From Sipunculus nudus (lineage: Eukaryota > Annelida > Sipuncula > Golfingiida > Sipunculidae), in assembly GCA_026874595.1 (NCBI GenBank), contig CM049315.1, positions 72,461,416 through 72,525,415 on the forward strand: a DNA stretch of 64,000 bases. Reading direction: 5' to 3'. Below are positions 39,501-49,875 of this stretch, in pieces. Made by a program: the position numbers and the translations under genes. Position 1 is the first letter of the stretch, and each line of letters begins with the position of its first letter. The notes beneath the pieces are model-generated. The model ran no database searches. It was not told the origin of the DNA and was given only the letters and a program-made list of their open reading frames with translations.

Positions 39501-42042
39501 ACATGTTACGTCATACACTAATATCTCGAAAGCAATTGTTCAGTTTTTGGAAAATTACCGCTAGGGGGCGCTGCACTGCAACCCCGTACCTACTATCATT
39601 GTTTAACCATATCTCCACAACTACACATTTTAGGTACATAAACTGTACACCATATGAATTGGCCTTTCATGGCCTTTCTGCCCATGACCTCTTTTGTTTA
39701 ATCATACATGGTCCCCGCCAATTTTAACAACTTTGTAAAAATTAAAACCCGCATGCACAAATACATATGCCATCACGCATGCATGCACGCGTTTTCGTAT
39801 GAAAGACAGACACGCTTTCACGTGACTGCAAAAATTATAGCGTTCGCCGTATAAAATAAGTGGCCACAGGCACTCTTTGCGGGCCGGTTTGCCATTTCTG
39901 TCGCGTTATAGTTTATTGCTTGCCGGAATCAGAGATTTCGACAAGTATGTTGATCAGTTCCGTTTGTTTGTTTGTCTGTATGTCCCCGCTCTACAGGCCA
40001 CAATTTTGCACCAATCGTCCTGAAACTTATAGATAGAGTGTATAATCGGTTCTTCTCGGAGCCTATTGTTTTTGGTCATGATCGGTCAAGGGTCAAGGTC
40101 AGGGTCACCAAAAAGCTCAAAAACGGTTTTCTCTTCATACCTTCGTCAAAAATAGCCGTAGGCACCTAATCTGTAGCCCGTTTTATTTGCCACTGCATGG
40201 CCACTTCCAACACTGCAAAATTGCCTCATTTCGCTGTTACCATGGTTACGCAATTTTGGGGAGAAATCATGGAATTTCGTGATATTTTTCAAATTTGCAG
40301 CAATTTTACTGATTCTGAGATATTTTATGTAACATAAGAATATCTCGAAACGGGTTTTTCAGATTTTGGAAATGGCCGCCAGGGGGCGTTGCAGATGAAA
40401 AAACATGAAAATTTGTTTTGGTGCTATACCTCCAGAACTATTAAACATTGGGCCATTTCCATCACAGCACCTTAAACTAGGGTCCATGGGCTTATTTTTG
40501 CGCATAGGTGCCAAAGTGCGCTATTGCCAGATTTCTCTATTTTTGGGGTAAAACCTTTGAATTTTGAAAATATGCAGTTTTCAGCTTCTAACTCTGTCAG
40601 TTTTTATGCTAGAGAGGTCAAAAGTTTTGCATCTTGTAGCCCTTGGTGAGTTCTCGGTGATCCAACCAAAAATCTTGCAAAATCTCGCACCGTTTCTCGT
40701 CGAATGAGATTTCGCGATTTCACGGTGACATGCCCTATAGGCCACAGATATGCAGGCATCCTTTTGAAACTGATACATGTTACGTCATACACTAATATCT
40801 CGAAAGCAATTGTTCAGTTTTTGGAAAATTACCGCTAGGGGGCGCTGCACTGCAACCCCGTACCTACTATCATTGTTTAACCATATCTCCACAACTACAC
40901 ATTTTAGGTACATAAACTGTACACCATATGAATTGGCCTTTCATGGCCTTTCTGCCCATGACCTCTTTTGTTTAATCATACATGGTCCCCGCCAATTTTA
41001 ACAACTTTGTAAAAATTAAAACCCGCATGCACAAATACATATGCCATCACGCATGCATGCACGCGTTTTCGTATGAAAGACAGACACGCTTTCACGTGAC
41101 TGCAAAAATTATAGCGTTCGCCGTATAAAATAAGTGGCCACAGGCACTCTTTGCGGGCCGGTTTGCCATTTCTGTCGCGTTATAGTTTATTGCTTGCCGG
41201 AATCAGAGATTTCGACAAGTATGTTGATCAGTTCCGTTTGTTTGTTTGTCTGTATGTCCCCGCTCTACAGGCCACAATTTTGCACCAATCGTCCTGAAAC
41301 TTATAGATAGAGTGTATAATCGGTTCTTCTCGGAGCCTATTGTTTTTGGTCATGATCGGTCAAGGGTCAAGGTCAGGGTCACCAAAAAGCTCAAAAACGG
41401 TTTTCTCTTCATACCTTCGTCAAAAATAGCCGTAGGCACCTAATCTGTAGCCCGTTTTATTTGCCACTGCATGGCCACTTCCAACACTGCAAAATTGCCT
41501 CATTTCGCTGTTACCATGGTTACGCAATTTTGGGGAGAAATCATGGAATTTCGTGATATTTTTCAAATTTGCAGCAATTTTACTGATTCTGAGATATTTT
41601 ATGTAACATAAGAATATCTCGAAACGGGTTTTTCAGATTTTGGAAATGGCCGCCAGGGGGCGTTGCAGATGAAAAAACATGAAAATTTGTTTTGGTGCTA
41701 TACCTCCAGAACTATTAAACATTGGGCCATTTCCATCACAGCACCTTAAACTAGGGTCCATGGGCTTATTTTTGCGCATAGGTGCCAAAGTGCGCTATTG
41801 CCAGATTTCTCTATTTTTGGGGTAAAACCTTTGAATTTTGAAAATATGCAGTTTTCAGCTTCTAACTCTGTCAGTTTTTATGCTAGAGAGGTCAAAAGTT
41901 TTGCATCTTGTAGCCCTTGGTGAGTTCTCGGTGATCCAACCAAAAATCTTGCAAAATCTCGCACCGTTTCTCGTCGAATGAGATTTCGCGATTTCACGGT
42001 GACATGCCCTATAGGCCACAGATATGCAGGCATCCTTTTGAA
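30577..42042 (+). repeat. Homogeneous run of nine type-A monomers at the array edge
   Basis: Copies 25-33 all carry the type-A state at each diagnostic position I checked. The edge of the array is therefore not more diverged than its interior. Confidence 0.8.
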
Positions 42043-42416
42043 ACTGATACATGTTACGTCATACACTAATATCTCGAAAGCAATTGTTCAGTTTTTGGAA
42101 AATTACCGCTAGGGGGCGCTGCACTGCAACCCCGTACCTACTATCATTGTTTAACCATATCTCCACAACTACACATTTTAGGTACATAAACTGTACACCA
42201 TATGAATTGGCCTTTCATGGCCTTTCTGCCCATGACCTCTTTTGTTTAATCATACATGGTCCCCGCCAATTTTAACAACTTTGTAAAAATTAAAACCCGC
42301 ATGCACAAATACATATGCCATCACGCATGCATGCACGCGTTTTCGTATGAAAGACAGACACGCTTTCACGTGACTGCAAAAATTATAGCGTTCGCCGTAT
42401 AAAATAAGTGGCCACA
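42043..42416 (+). repeat. Truncated terminal monomer (374 bp)
   Basis: It matches monomer bases 1-374 with no obvious decay, then stops within GTGGCCACA. It keeps CTCF-like site 1, the alternating tract, the E-box and the TATA box, and loses the half-sites and CTCF-like site 2. Confidence 0.97.
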
Positions 42417-42728
42417 AAAGCACAAAACCCATAGGAATGGAACGGTTACTTAGTTGCCTAGTTTACATAGATTTTTTGTTCAAATTATAAAGAAAATCTT
42501 TGAATATAATTTCTTACAAAACAGCTTATTGGATCATTATTTTTTGATGGTCAGCAGATTAGATTTCAAGTTGACTAAGAAATATAAGAAGAAGGCCGAG
42601 TTGGCAAATGAGAGATTTTATGTGATATAAGTATTTACTATACTTGATATAAGTATTTCATAATCGTGATACAAATACGGAAGAAAGCGCTCTGAAATAT
42701 ATGCTATTTTACACCAATTCGACAACAG
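42417..42728 (+). other. Array-gene junction and intron remnant of the decapitated gene copy
   Basis: From about 42443 to 42610 this stretch aligns well with 47566-47735, the sequence just after the leader exon of the next gene copy (shared words include AAAGAAAATCTT and ATGGTCAG). The 26 bp between the array and that alignment end in GGAACG-GTTACT, reminiscent of the leader-exon donor AAACG-GTAACA at 45502. No leader exon or promoter of this gene copy remains. Confidence 0.6.
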
Positions 42729-42973
42729 TATAGAAAGTGGCTTAAGGATCGTTGATATAAAGATGAAAGTTTCCCCTGAAATGACAGTTATGCTAACAGT
42801 CATCGAAAATAAAGTATGTGGAGTTCCTAAGGACGCTTCCTTTCTTGTCGCGCTTTACAAAAGTATTAAATTATCTTATATTATAAATCATGATATTGCC
42901 ATGGTTGCTGAAAATGATTATTTACCTGTGGCATTTTTAATGCCTCCAATTTCAGCTTTTACCAAGGCATAAG
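42729..42973 (+). pseudogene. Exon of gene copy 0 (secreted-protein family), broken at its 3' end
   Basis: The acceptor is CAACAG before 42729. Reading one leftover base and then codons (phase 2) gives an open frame of about 80 residues that ends in TAA at 42970-42972, just before a GTAAGA donor-like site. It includes EMTVMLTVIENKVCGVP, then FLVALY, and ends DYLPVAFLMPPISAF. The C-G-x-P ... L-V-A-L-Y spacing recalls the first strands of transthyretin-like (TTL) domains, a loose similarity read by eye. The second half matches exon Y4 (59177) in protein (DIAM...Y...AFL) and in the following intron (CTATCGTCA). The premature stop and the lost 5' exons make it a pseudogene. Confidence 0.5.
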
Positions 42974-43302
42974 GTAAGAGGACGTTGATCTATCGTCAAT
43001 TAACTAAATAATATCAAGGTGTGATTTCTGAATTATAATTATAAATGAACTATTTGTTAAAGATCAATGTATGTACAGTATGTGAGGCATATGTTGTAAC
43101 GAACAAAAAAAATATTCGAAGATTTATTAGAGTATTCAGATAACACAAACCGAATACATGACGAATATCCTTTTATTTAAAAATATAACCTCTTGGCATT
43201 TACACCAGTCTAAAACACATTGAGGTTGCTTTCCTAATAATGTCTAAATACAAATCGAATAATAGCTTATTAACAAAAATAAGAAAGTCTGACATTTTTG
43301 CA

Positions 43303-43395
43303 TAATGACCACGTCGATCTGTATGGGTAAGTTACCATCTAAGTACTTGATTATGAGGAAAAGATAATCAACGGATTCACTAAGGAGACTGGCAA
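43303..43395 (+). pseudogene. Exon X, copy X1, with two stop codons
   Basis: 93 bases, the same length as X2 and X3, ending ACTGGCAA before the donor GTAAGA. The frame aligns without gaps to the other two: VDLYG, stop, VTI, stop, VLDYEEK, NGFTKETG. The two TAA codons stand where the other copies have AAG and CAA or CAT. The AG acceptor is not preserved. Clearly a decayed copy of X2/X3. Confidence 0.7.
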
Positions 43396-44555
43396 GTAAG
43401 ATCTTTGGCCACTCTTGCAGAATTTTCACAAATATTGTTTACAAATATGTCAGATAGAAAAAAAAGGAATTATTATGGGTTATATTTCAGAAATTTGGGG
43501 TTATATTTGTCACTGATTCGTCAACTGGAACATTGAAAGCTGGTTACGACATATGAAACAAAATTGGTGTTAACGGTTATTCATAAATAAATGAAAATCT
43601 TGTACACCTGCGCCCCTTCTGTTTGAGTGTAAATGCATTCATACATGTGTATAGGTGAGCTGTTCATGACATTTACGATATCTTAATTCTAGACCTTATA
43701 TTATTATATGTCACGACTAAGTTGCCATGCAACAGTAGGCTATAATGTTCATGTTTTAAAACCATAATAAGCGATTGTGAAATGAAGGAGAATCTGCAAC
43801 TATTGGATCTTGAGGTGATCTTGAGGTGATCATTGTTAAAATAAATGAACACGACCCAGCTTGCACTGTGTTTTTAGACTCTGACGCCTAAGATTAAAAT
43901 GAAGCTTTCCTTGTACTGACACCTACGTTCACCGAAGTTGAAAATATATTGATATGAAAACAGGTTGAAATAAATAATAATAAACTTTCTTTCTATACAG
44001 TCCACATGTTTTCCCCATTTTACAGTTCAAGGTCCAATAATGCCTTTCTGCCTTTCTTTAAAAACCCAGTAAACACCATACAAATCGCATACCTTACTGC
44101 AGATCCCTATTACTACCACAATTATGTATTTCTTCGATTGTTATATGTGATTCACTGTTGTATTTCTACGTATGATTTGTTTGTTAGGTTTTAATTTTCA
44201 ATGCAATGAAACAAGTCTGATTATTTCAAGAAAATGGCCAACAACTAGTATAGCTTTAAGGTGAATGTCAGGGGTTCACGCTGGATATTGTTTCCATTTA
44301 TATAACTGTTTAATGTTTAAGGCACTTAGCAGCTCTGTTCAGTTGTCTTAGGTTTCTCATTTTCAGATCAATGTCACGTTTCTCGGATGGAATAATCAAT
44401 TAACTAGATGGCTAGATACTGAATCAGAGCAGAGAACCGTGCACCTAAGCATCTATTCTCTATAGTATATACACCCGTTTTCTCAATTCATTGAAAAACC
44501 TTGTACCCACGCTAGCGCAGCAACTTTTTGTTGGCCTGCATTTTCTGAACTTCAG
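43396..44555 (+). other. Intron or spacer without recognisable genes
   Basis: AT-rich sequence. A small direct duplication of CTTGAGGTGAT lies near 43808-43830. Nothing else is recognised. Confidence 0.5.
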
Positions 44556-44656
44556 ATTAGACAACAGGTGAAACTAGCCCTGATGAGGAATCAAATACTA
44601 GTTCTGGACGGGAAAGTTAGAGAAGAGACCTGCCTTCCCAGAAACATTAGAAAACT
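44556..44656 (+). other. Exon-like segment, possible terminal exon of gene copy 0
   Basis: A pyrimidine-rich acceptor (TTTTCTGAACTTCAG) precedes an open frame that starts IRQQVKLALMRNQILVLDGK and reaches a TAA inside a perfect donor-like CTGTAAGT. It lies about where the terminal exon should be, since X3 to T3 is also 1.2 kb. Its phase does not fit exon X, and its last 20 bases overlap the start of intergenic repeat R. It may be a relic or chance. Confidence 0.25.
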
Positions 44657-45215
44657 GTAAGTACATGACAGTTAAAAGGGAACTTATAATCTTCCCGATT
44701 AAAAGTAAATATAAGGGGATGCGGTTGTGAGTGACAAGGATTAAAAAATAAAATGGAGAAAATATTGCCAAATAGTACAGTATGTGAGATTAACGATAAA
44801 GGGAATCTAGGGTTTAACCATAAATGTTTGTAATTATCCACATAATAATCACAGAACTTTTAATTAAAAAATGATACACAATGAAGCGTTTTGTTAAGAT
44901 GTATCGGGTATCGCTTTTTGTGTAAGTAATACATATTTTACCTTAATAGTCTTACCAATAACCTACTTTTTATCATGGATATTATAAAGAAAACACAAAT
45001 CGTCATATGCGATAATGACATTGTTTATATCAATCTACGGGGTATTCGTAAGGAACAAGTCATAACTGGTGTAAATGAACATAGTAAGCAGGCTTAAATG
45101 AAATTAATGCAGCCCCTATACGTAGTTGCAATTTCATTAAACCGAAAGCATTAATTATTTGGAATGTTTTACCAACGCACCTGTTCTAATGCTAATTTCA
45201 TCTCAACACATATGA
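44636..45215 (+). repeat. Intergenic repeat R, copy R1
   Basis: Starts TTCCCAGAAACATTAG and aligns along its length with R5 (51213-51600) and more loosely with R2-R4. Shared landmarks are ACAGTATGTGA, ATGATACACA, GAAGCGTTTTGTTAA, AATGCAGC and TTTCATTAAACCG. It lies between the end of one gene copy and the leader of the next. Confidence 0.75.
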
Positions 45216-45369
45216 TGATATATGATGATTTATATTTCAATTTCAGGAGTGAAAAATAAGAATTATGTCAAACGGGTTGTGGTCAAACGTCATGCTTTCC
45301 ATCTCACGATGATTATAGGAAGCTATTGACCTGCTACTTGAAAGATGTTTAGAATTATTTTAATTTCCG

Positions 45370-45414
45370 GCAAATGATACAGGATTTGGTATTGTTGAGA
45401 TCGGCCTGTTCATA
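45370..45414 (+). promoter_or_regulatory. Conserved block upstream of leader exon E1a
   Basis: A block starting GATACAGGATTTGGTATTG and running into TGAGATCGG, CTGTTCATA and the start codon is nearly the same at 47419-47457 and recognisable at 53551-53586. Conservation just ahead of three leader exons suggests a 5' UTR or core promoter. I see no clear TATA box. Confidence 0.5.
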
Positions 45415-45502
45415 ATGAGTAAACTTGTTTGGGTCGTATTTGTGGTTGTCTTGGTGCCAAAAAGATCTCAGTCCTTCGTAAACGATAAGGGAAAATTAAA
45501 CG
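45415..45502 (+). CDS. Leader exon E1a: signal peptide of a secreted-protein family member
   Basis: ATG opens MSKLVWVVFVVVLVPKRSQS, a short basic start followed by a strongly hydrophobic core and a polar turn, typical of a secretory signal peptide. The exon then runs to a GTAACA donor with one base of the next codon (phase 1). Exon 1 of the gene at the right edge has the same exit phase. Homologous leaders are E1b (47455) and E1c (53587), which share M-S/R-K-V/L-V, a hydrophobic core, a proline and C/S-Q-S. The start is supported by alignment of all three. I could not find a second exon that continues the frame cleanly, so the gene may still be dead. Confidence 0.55.
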
Positions 45503-46070
45503 GTAACAATTCGAACAAATTAATATCGATATTATATGGCCTCTGAATCTTTATATGATTGATTTATATGATTTCACGTATAAGGTACCATGCAATAATA
45601 GATTGCGACAGTTTATGTAAACAGCCAGTGGGTATATAACAAAGAAAATTTCCTAGAGTGAATGCCATGGTAAGGGGTTTCCCCATGTGTTATAAATTCA
45701 TATTTTGGGCAAATCAAAAGTAGAAATTCTTAAAAATTAAGATACAGTTTGTGTGTATAAATGTACTCATGATGAAATTTTGAATGTTTCAAATAGGATA
45801 AAATGGAAGTCATGTAACTAATTCATTGGAAAATACAATGGTAAAATATTTAGCTTATGCATGGGCGGATCACGATTTTTTTCCCGAGGATATTGGAAAG
45901 AGCAAAAAATTTTGCACACATAGATTTATATACGCAGTCAAACTGGAAAGATATAACTGTTAGGTGATGAATTTATATGTGATAGTGTTAGCAACAGGGG
46001 AATGTGTTTAACAGTTTGATAGCAAGTCAGACTAACGGGCTAGATTTGTGAAAGTGTTTGTGTTTGCAGA
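45503..46070 (+). other. Intron or spacer after E1a
   Basis: AT-rich. It includes GGCGGATCACGATTTTTTTCCC near 45865, a word reminiscent of the ends of some DNA transposons, but no second end is visible. No exon recognised. Confidence 0.4.
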
Positions 46071-46252
46071 TTGTCCATGTCAATCGAACAACATTGGTTT
46101 ATGAGAAATCAACTGGACGAGGTGAAGAAAGAACGCTTAGAACTGTAAAAGAAGTGACTCGTCGATATGGTTACCGATATGCTTCGCATAATGTATGGTC
46201 GTATCGAGGAATCACAATGACTACCGACAAATATAGATACAACCTCACCTAA
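46071..46252 (+). CDS. Candidate terminal exon after E1a, frame uncertain
   Basis: A good acceptor (TGTGTTTGCAG) precedes an open frame of 60 codons ending TAA at 46250-46252. It is rich in basic and aromatic residues, with STGRGEERTLRTVKEVTRRY in the first half. It is a loose match in place and length to exon T3 (58583) but not a proven homologue. This frame needs a phase-0 junction. The phase-2 frame used by the rest of the family gives a shorter helical tail that ends at 46146, and the phase-1 frame of E1a stops within a dozen codons. I do not recognise a domain. Confidence 0.3.
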
Positions 46253-46749
46253 ACCATAATCTGAACTTTTTGTTTATGCTTGAGCTTTTTTATATGTGTC
46301 ATGTTGGCCTGTTAATGCTTAAATAAGATTGAAAAGCATTGTCTTATGATCGACTAAATGAGGATTGGATGAAGACGTATGTGTGCTTCCATGAGAAGGG
46401 AACGATGGTAGAGAAATATTACTTATGACCCTCCTTAATGTTGAAACCGATGCTCACATTGTATATAATATTTTATTTTTTTTCTTCTTTAAATTGTTAT
46501 CTCAGCATAGTATGAATTTGAATTTATAATCCATTATATTACCTTTGATTGTTCAAAACGTAAGCTCAGTCATTTCTTGATATCCCTTTAAACCTGTTTT
46601 TTTCTGATCTTACTTCTGGTTCAACAACAGCTGACCTAGTGGACAAAGCCTTGGGAGTAGATAAAATACCTGTTAAAGAGGAGAAATATAAACCCAGACC
46701 CACCCTTCAAATAACAAAAGAACTTAAATCTTCCACATGAAACATAAGA

Positions 46750-47265
46750 GGATTGGGGTGTGATGGTGACAAGGAATGTTAACAGAATTTTAATACCAAA
46801 TAGTATATACATTATATGAGGTATACGAGATTAAATGTTTAACTTAATTAGACGTGTATTCTATATTATTGTCCAAAGATCTTATAATAAAACTGGTGCA
46901 CAATGAAGCGTTTCGTTAAGATTGTATCGGTTTACGGGTAATGCAATGCGTATTCTATCTAAATAGTCTGACCGATATGCAGCCCTATATAACCAGTAGT
47001 GTACGGTTAGTCACCCCTTCCAAAAAGCTTTGAATATTAAAAAGGAATGACGCACAGAGCTTAGTGTACGATGAAGAGTAATATTTATTACAGAGTTATA
47101 TTAATATAGGGGGAATTCATGAGGGGTATCTCATAATCAGTATTGTTGAACAGAATAAGCAATATGAAGGCAACTAATGCAGCCGGCATCATAAGTTAAA
47201 CCAGCATCATTATTTTTGGCGATGTTTTCCCTACACACCTGTTTCAATGCTTATCTCCTCATATG
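46750..47265 (+). repeat. Intergenic repeat R, copy R2
   Basis: Nearly identical over about 400 bp to R4 (50772-51200), including TTATAATAAAACTGGTGCAC, GCAATGCGTATTCTATC, GTGTACGGTTAGTCACCCC and GCAATATGAAGGCAA. It lies just upstream of leader exon E1b. Confidence 0.85.
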
Positions 47266-47454
47266 AAAACAAGAACTTGCTATCTAATGAGTTGTGGTCC
47301 AACGTCATGGTTTTCCTATCGCGATGGTGATTAAAGGGCTACATCTGTTACTTAAAAGCAATGGAGAATTGTTTAAAAAATATGTTGTCTCTGATATAAG
47401 ATATCATTTTTAACAACTGATACAGGATTTGGTATTGATGAGACCGGACTGTGC

Positions 47455-47542
47455 ATGATGAGTAAAGTGGTTCCTCTCAAACTTTTGGCTATCTTGATGC
47501 CCATAAGATGCCAGTCCATTCGGAAGAAGGGGACAGCATGCG
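47455..47542 (+). pseudogene. Leader exon E1b, splice donor mutated
   Basis: Two in-frame ATGs (47455 and 47458) open MSKVVPLKLLAILMPIRCQS, a signal-peptide-like leader homologous to E1a and E1c. By alignment the exon should end after 47542, but the donor reads ATAACG instead of GTAACA, so the GT has become AT. The frame runs on to 47640 without a stop, so a read-through product is conceivable. Upstream sequence is shared with E1a. Confidence 0.55.
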
Positions 47543-47565
47543 ATAACGATCTGAAGCAATTTTAT

Positions 47566-48081
47566 CGAAATATAAGCTCTACCTGTAAGCCACGTTTACA
47601 GAGACTTGTATTAAATGAAAAAGAAAATCTTCGCATATAATCTTTACAAAATATCTTTTCGGTTCACTATTTTTAGAATGGTCAGAAGATTTGTTTTCCG
47701 GTTGTAGAAAAGACCATAACATGGAGCAGTTTGACAAATGAGGGCGGACATTGTGTGGAATCGTCTTAGGGTGTCTCATTTAGTTTTAAGGTACAATTAT
47801 GATAAAATACAAGCTAATTGTAAAATTGTGCATTCAATCAGACATATTTTCTGGACTTGTGTTAATATTGGCTATGAACCAGGTCTTTTCAAATGGGAGA
47901 TAGAAACTGTAAATTGTCAAAATAAGAAAAAGCTTATGAGAAAAAAGTATTTCACGATTTCGTCAGTTTATGAAAGGTTAATTTCCATGTATTTACCTAT
48001 TCTATTCATAAATCATAAACTTGTTCCTGTTTTAAATATAAATGTAAGATCATACACATGTTTTGATTTTTTATGACGCAG
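47566..48081 (+). other. Intron between E1b and exon Y2
   Basis: The first part (to about 47735) is homologous to 42443-42610, and a segment near 47695-47770 matches 55660-55740 (CTTCCGGTTG, GTCTTAGG). The last 80 bp before the acceptor match the sequence before Y3 (ATACACATGTTTTGAT). A 112-codon frame at 47738-48076 lies here but shows no similarity to the family exons. No convincing exon. Confidence 0.45.
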
Positions 48082-48213
48082 TTCAAGTACTGAGATAAAA
48101 CATCAAGTCGAGGACTTGGAAGAGAGATTAAAGAAAGGTGATACTGCCTCGATTGCTAAACACACTTACAAGGCTCACGCATTTCTGCTGGCTCCAATGT
48201 CACCTATAATCAG
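48082..48213 (+). CDS. Exon Y, copy Y2 (intact frame)
   Basis: 132 bases between acceptor TTATGACGCAG and donor GTGAAT. One leftover base, 43 codons, then two bases: a symmetric phase-2 exon. It encodes 43 full residues beginning SSTEIKHQVEDLEERLKKGD and ending in AFLLAPMSP. The first half is charged and probably helical; the end is hydrophobic. Homologues are Y3 (56738) and Y4 (59177), and the second half of the exon at 42729 resembles Y4. Joining to X2 completes an arginine codon and keeps the frame. Function unknown; it may form the middle of a TTL-like beta sandwich. Confidence 0.6.
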
Positions 48214-48613
48214 GTGAATAGGTAATAACAGGTTTATATGAATAAATTATATAAATATTCATAATATGATATTGTGGAACATGATACGTTTGACGAAGCA
48301 AAATAATGACTTACAACATATGCCACAAAGTTTATCCATGATTAGAGATTTTGATTTTTACTACCAACAAAACTACGAATAATAAAAAAATCATTACAAA
48401 AAAGTAGAACATCAGAATATGCGCCGATGGTGATTGTGACCTAAACATGCTGTCTCTGTGCTTTAGATGTACCAACGGTGTTGACTTAGCCATACATTAG
48501 TCTTCATCACTCAAACTAATGCGAAGGTTACTGGGTTATTTCACATTGATATGATTTGGTAACAGCCTATTTTATCGGAATAAGGCAGTCTTGGGTAGAA
48601 ACCTGGCCAATAG

Positions 48614-48706
48614 AACCTCTGTCGTCGTTTCTTGTTCCAAGGTAACCATTCAGGTTGCTCATTACAAGAAAAAAGCAGCAAATGGAAACATTAAGGAGAC
48701 AGGCAG
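48614..48706 (+). CDS. Exon X, copy X2 (intact frame)
   Basis: 93 bases from acceptor CCAATAG to donor GTAAGG, again phase 2 at both ends, so Y2 and X2 can be joined in frame. It encodes TSVVVSCSKVTIQVAHYKKK and ends AANGNIKETG. Three copies (X1, X2, X3) have exactly this length. KVT.xV..Y and NGxIKETG are the shared words; the two other copies also have VDxY ahead of KVT, which recalls the IDPYLKI strand of TTL proteins (inference). No partner exon follows before the inverted-repeat element at 49144. Confidence 0.6.
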
Positions 48707-49009
48707 GTAAGGTCTATACCTGTTTTCAATGCATTTCGACAAACGTAATTTGTAAACTGCGTAAAATCTAAATGCTTATCCCTCTGTGTATTTTCAGAGC
48801 TCTTGTTATCTTTACGAAGAAATGTTTATCTGGAGTACTGAAGGTTGCTTACGACATTTCGAGTATTCAGTGATGTTTTATATTCTGATTACAATCAAAT
48901 AAAAAAGGTGCTGCATATTCAAACTTTGACATAATATTCACATTAATAGTTAACAAATGACTAGCATTCGTGACAAATTGAATACTAGTTTACAAGGAGA
49001 ATTTAAAGG
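48707..49009 (+). other. Sequence after X2
   Basis: AT-rich intron or spacer. The first 40 bp resemble the sequence after X1 (GTAAG, TTTTCAnnnATnnT). Nothing else recognised. Confidence 0.4.
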
Positions 49010-49143
49010 AGTCACATTCCCAAAAACATACAAAAATGTAATTACACATCTTAGTATGCATTTCATTAAACCGAGAGCGTAAATTATTCATGCTGTTTTC
49101 CCAAAGCACCTGCTTCAATGTTAATTTAATCTCTACCCACATA
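49010..49143 (+). repeat. Intergenic repeat R, internally deleted fragment
   Basis: Contains the start (ATTCCCAAAAACATACAAAA) and the end (CATTTCATTAAACCG ... CACCTG) of repeat R with the middle missing. It abuts the left inverted arm. Confidence 0.65.
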
Positions 49144-49875
49144 CAGTCGTCCACTGGGGGAGGGATCCTCCTTGCCCCCTCCCCCCCCCCCCCCCTAATT
49201 AGCCAAACCTATTTTTTCTTATTGCTATATGGCTATACTTTGATTTTAAGGATGTTATAATTGAATATAATATGACTCATTCATGGTTTCGGGCTTTTTT
49301 TGTACTAAAGTTTTTTTCTGTACTTTTTGGAAGAAGTTGTAGTGGTTATTAAAATGACAACAACTCCATTAATTTTTAACCAAGAATAACAAAATACCCA
49401 TCAAGCCATGTCACTTATCGTGCCCCGTTCAGATAATAAGCTCAGCAAATAAGGTCAGTATTGAGGTCAGCTCCGTTCAAAAGGTTATGCAATTACCGCC
49501 TTGGCCAAAAATAGAAAGTGTCGACTCATTATTCCTATAGCTAGAGGAAATGGATCAAATGATCAATGTTTGGCCTGATTTAGGTTTTTACCACACACCA
49601 AAAGATTAGGCTCACATATGTTTACGGATTACACAAAGTAAAAGTACCTGAACAAATAACGATGCAATGTTAAATTAGGGATAGTGGATATTGAAGTGAC
49701 CATAACTACATCAGTTTTTCATCAAGAACAATTAAGTGCCCATCTAATTATTGCATTTAACAAGCCTGTTTAGATGATGTTTTATTTATTTTTATTAAAT
49801 TTGGCGCTTCAATGGCGGTAAAGGCACGTCAATTATTATTTTCATTATTTTTAGTCAATTGCCATCACAGCTTTT
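49144..49875 (+). mobile_element. Left arm of a foldback-like inverted-repeat element
   Basis: This arm is the imperfect reverse complement of 51895-53345. The outer tip (GTCCACTGGGGGAGGGATCC) leads into a 15-base C run at 49181-49195, then AT-rich sequence. Inside it a ~350-bp subunit starts to repeat: AATGACAACAACTCCATTAA at about 49351 and TGACCATAACTACATCAG at about 49698. Words matched in the right arm include TTATTGCTATAT, ACCAAGAATAACA, TCAGTATTGAGGTCAG, GACTCATTATTCCT and TTTTTACCACACAC. Long inverted arms made of subrepeats are typical of foldback (FB/TU) transposons. No open reading frame. Confidence 0.65.

Larger units (their letters stand above)
1..42416 (+). repeat. 1274-bp macrosatellite array, 33.3 copies
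   Basis: The same 1274-bp unit repeats head to tail without a break, spacer or inversion. Copy n starts at 1+1274(n-1). Every copy I compared has exactly the same length, and differences are confined to about eight scattered single-base positions, so identity between copies is well above 99%. The array already runs at position 1, so its left end lies outside the window. It stops at 42416, after monomer base 374, where the sequence changes from the expected GGCACT to AAAGCAC. The monomer is visibly richer in GC than the unique DNA to its right. Short reading frames of 60-74 codons recur in every copy on both strands but have no recognisable domain. They are conserved only because the DNA is homogenised. 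Confidence 0.99.

Noticed and set aside
9-42275. Repeated reading frames of 60-74 codons on both strands in each monomer
   Set aside because: They recur only because the DNA is homogenised. They overlap each other on opposite strands, have no recognisable domain, and some of the few variants change amino acids (R to Q, V to E, S to F).
1-42416. CRISPR array or ribosomal DNA repeat
   Set aside because: The 1274-bp units have no spacers between them and no rRNA-like sequence; the setting is eukaryotic.
47738-48076. 112-codon reading frame upstream of exon Y2
   Set aside because: It covers an intron stretch shared with other gene copies, has no match to family exons and ends just before the Y2 acceptor; probably chance.
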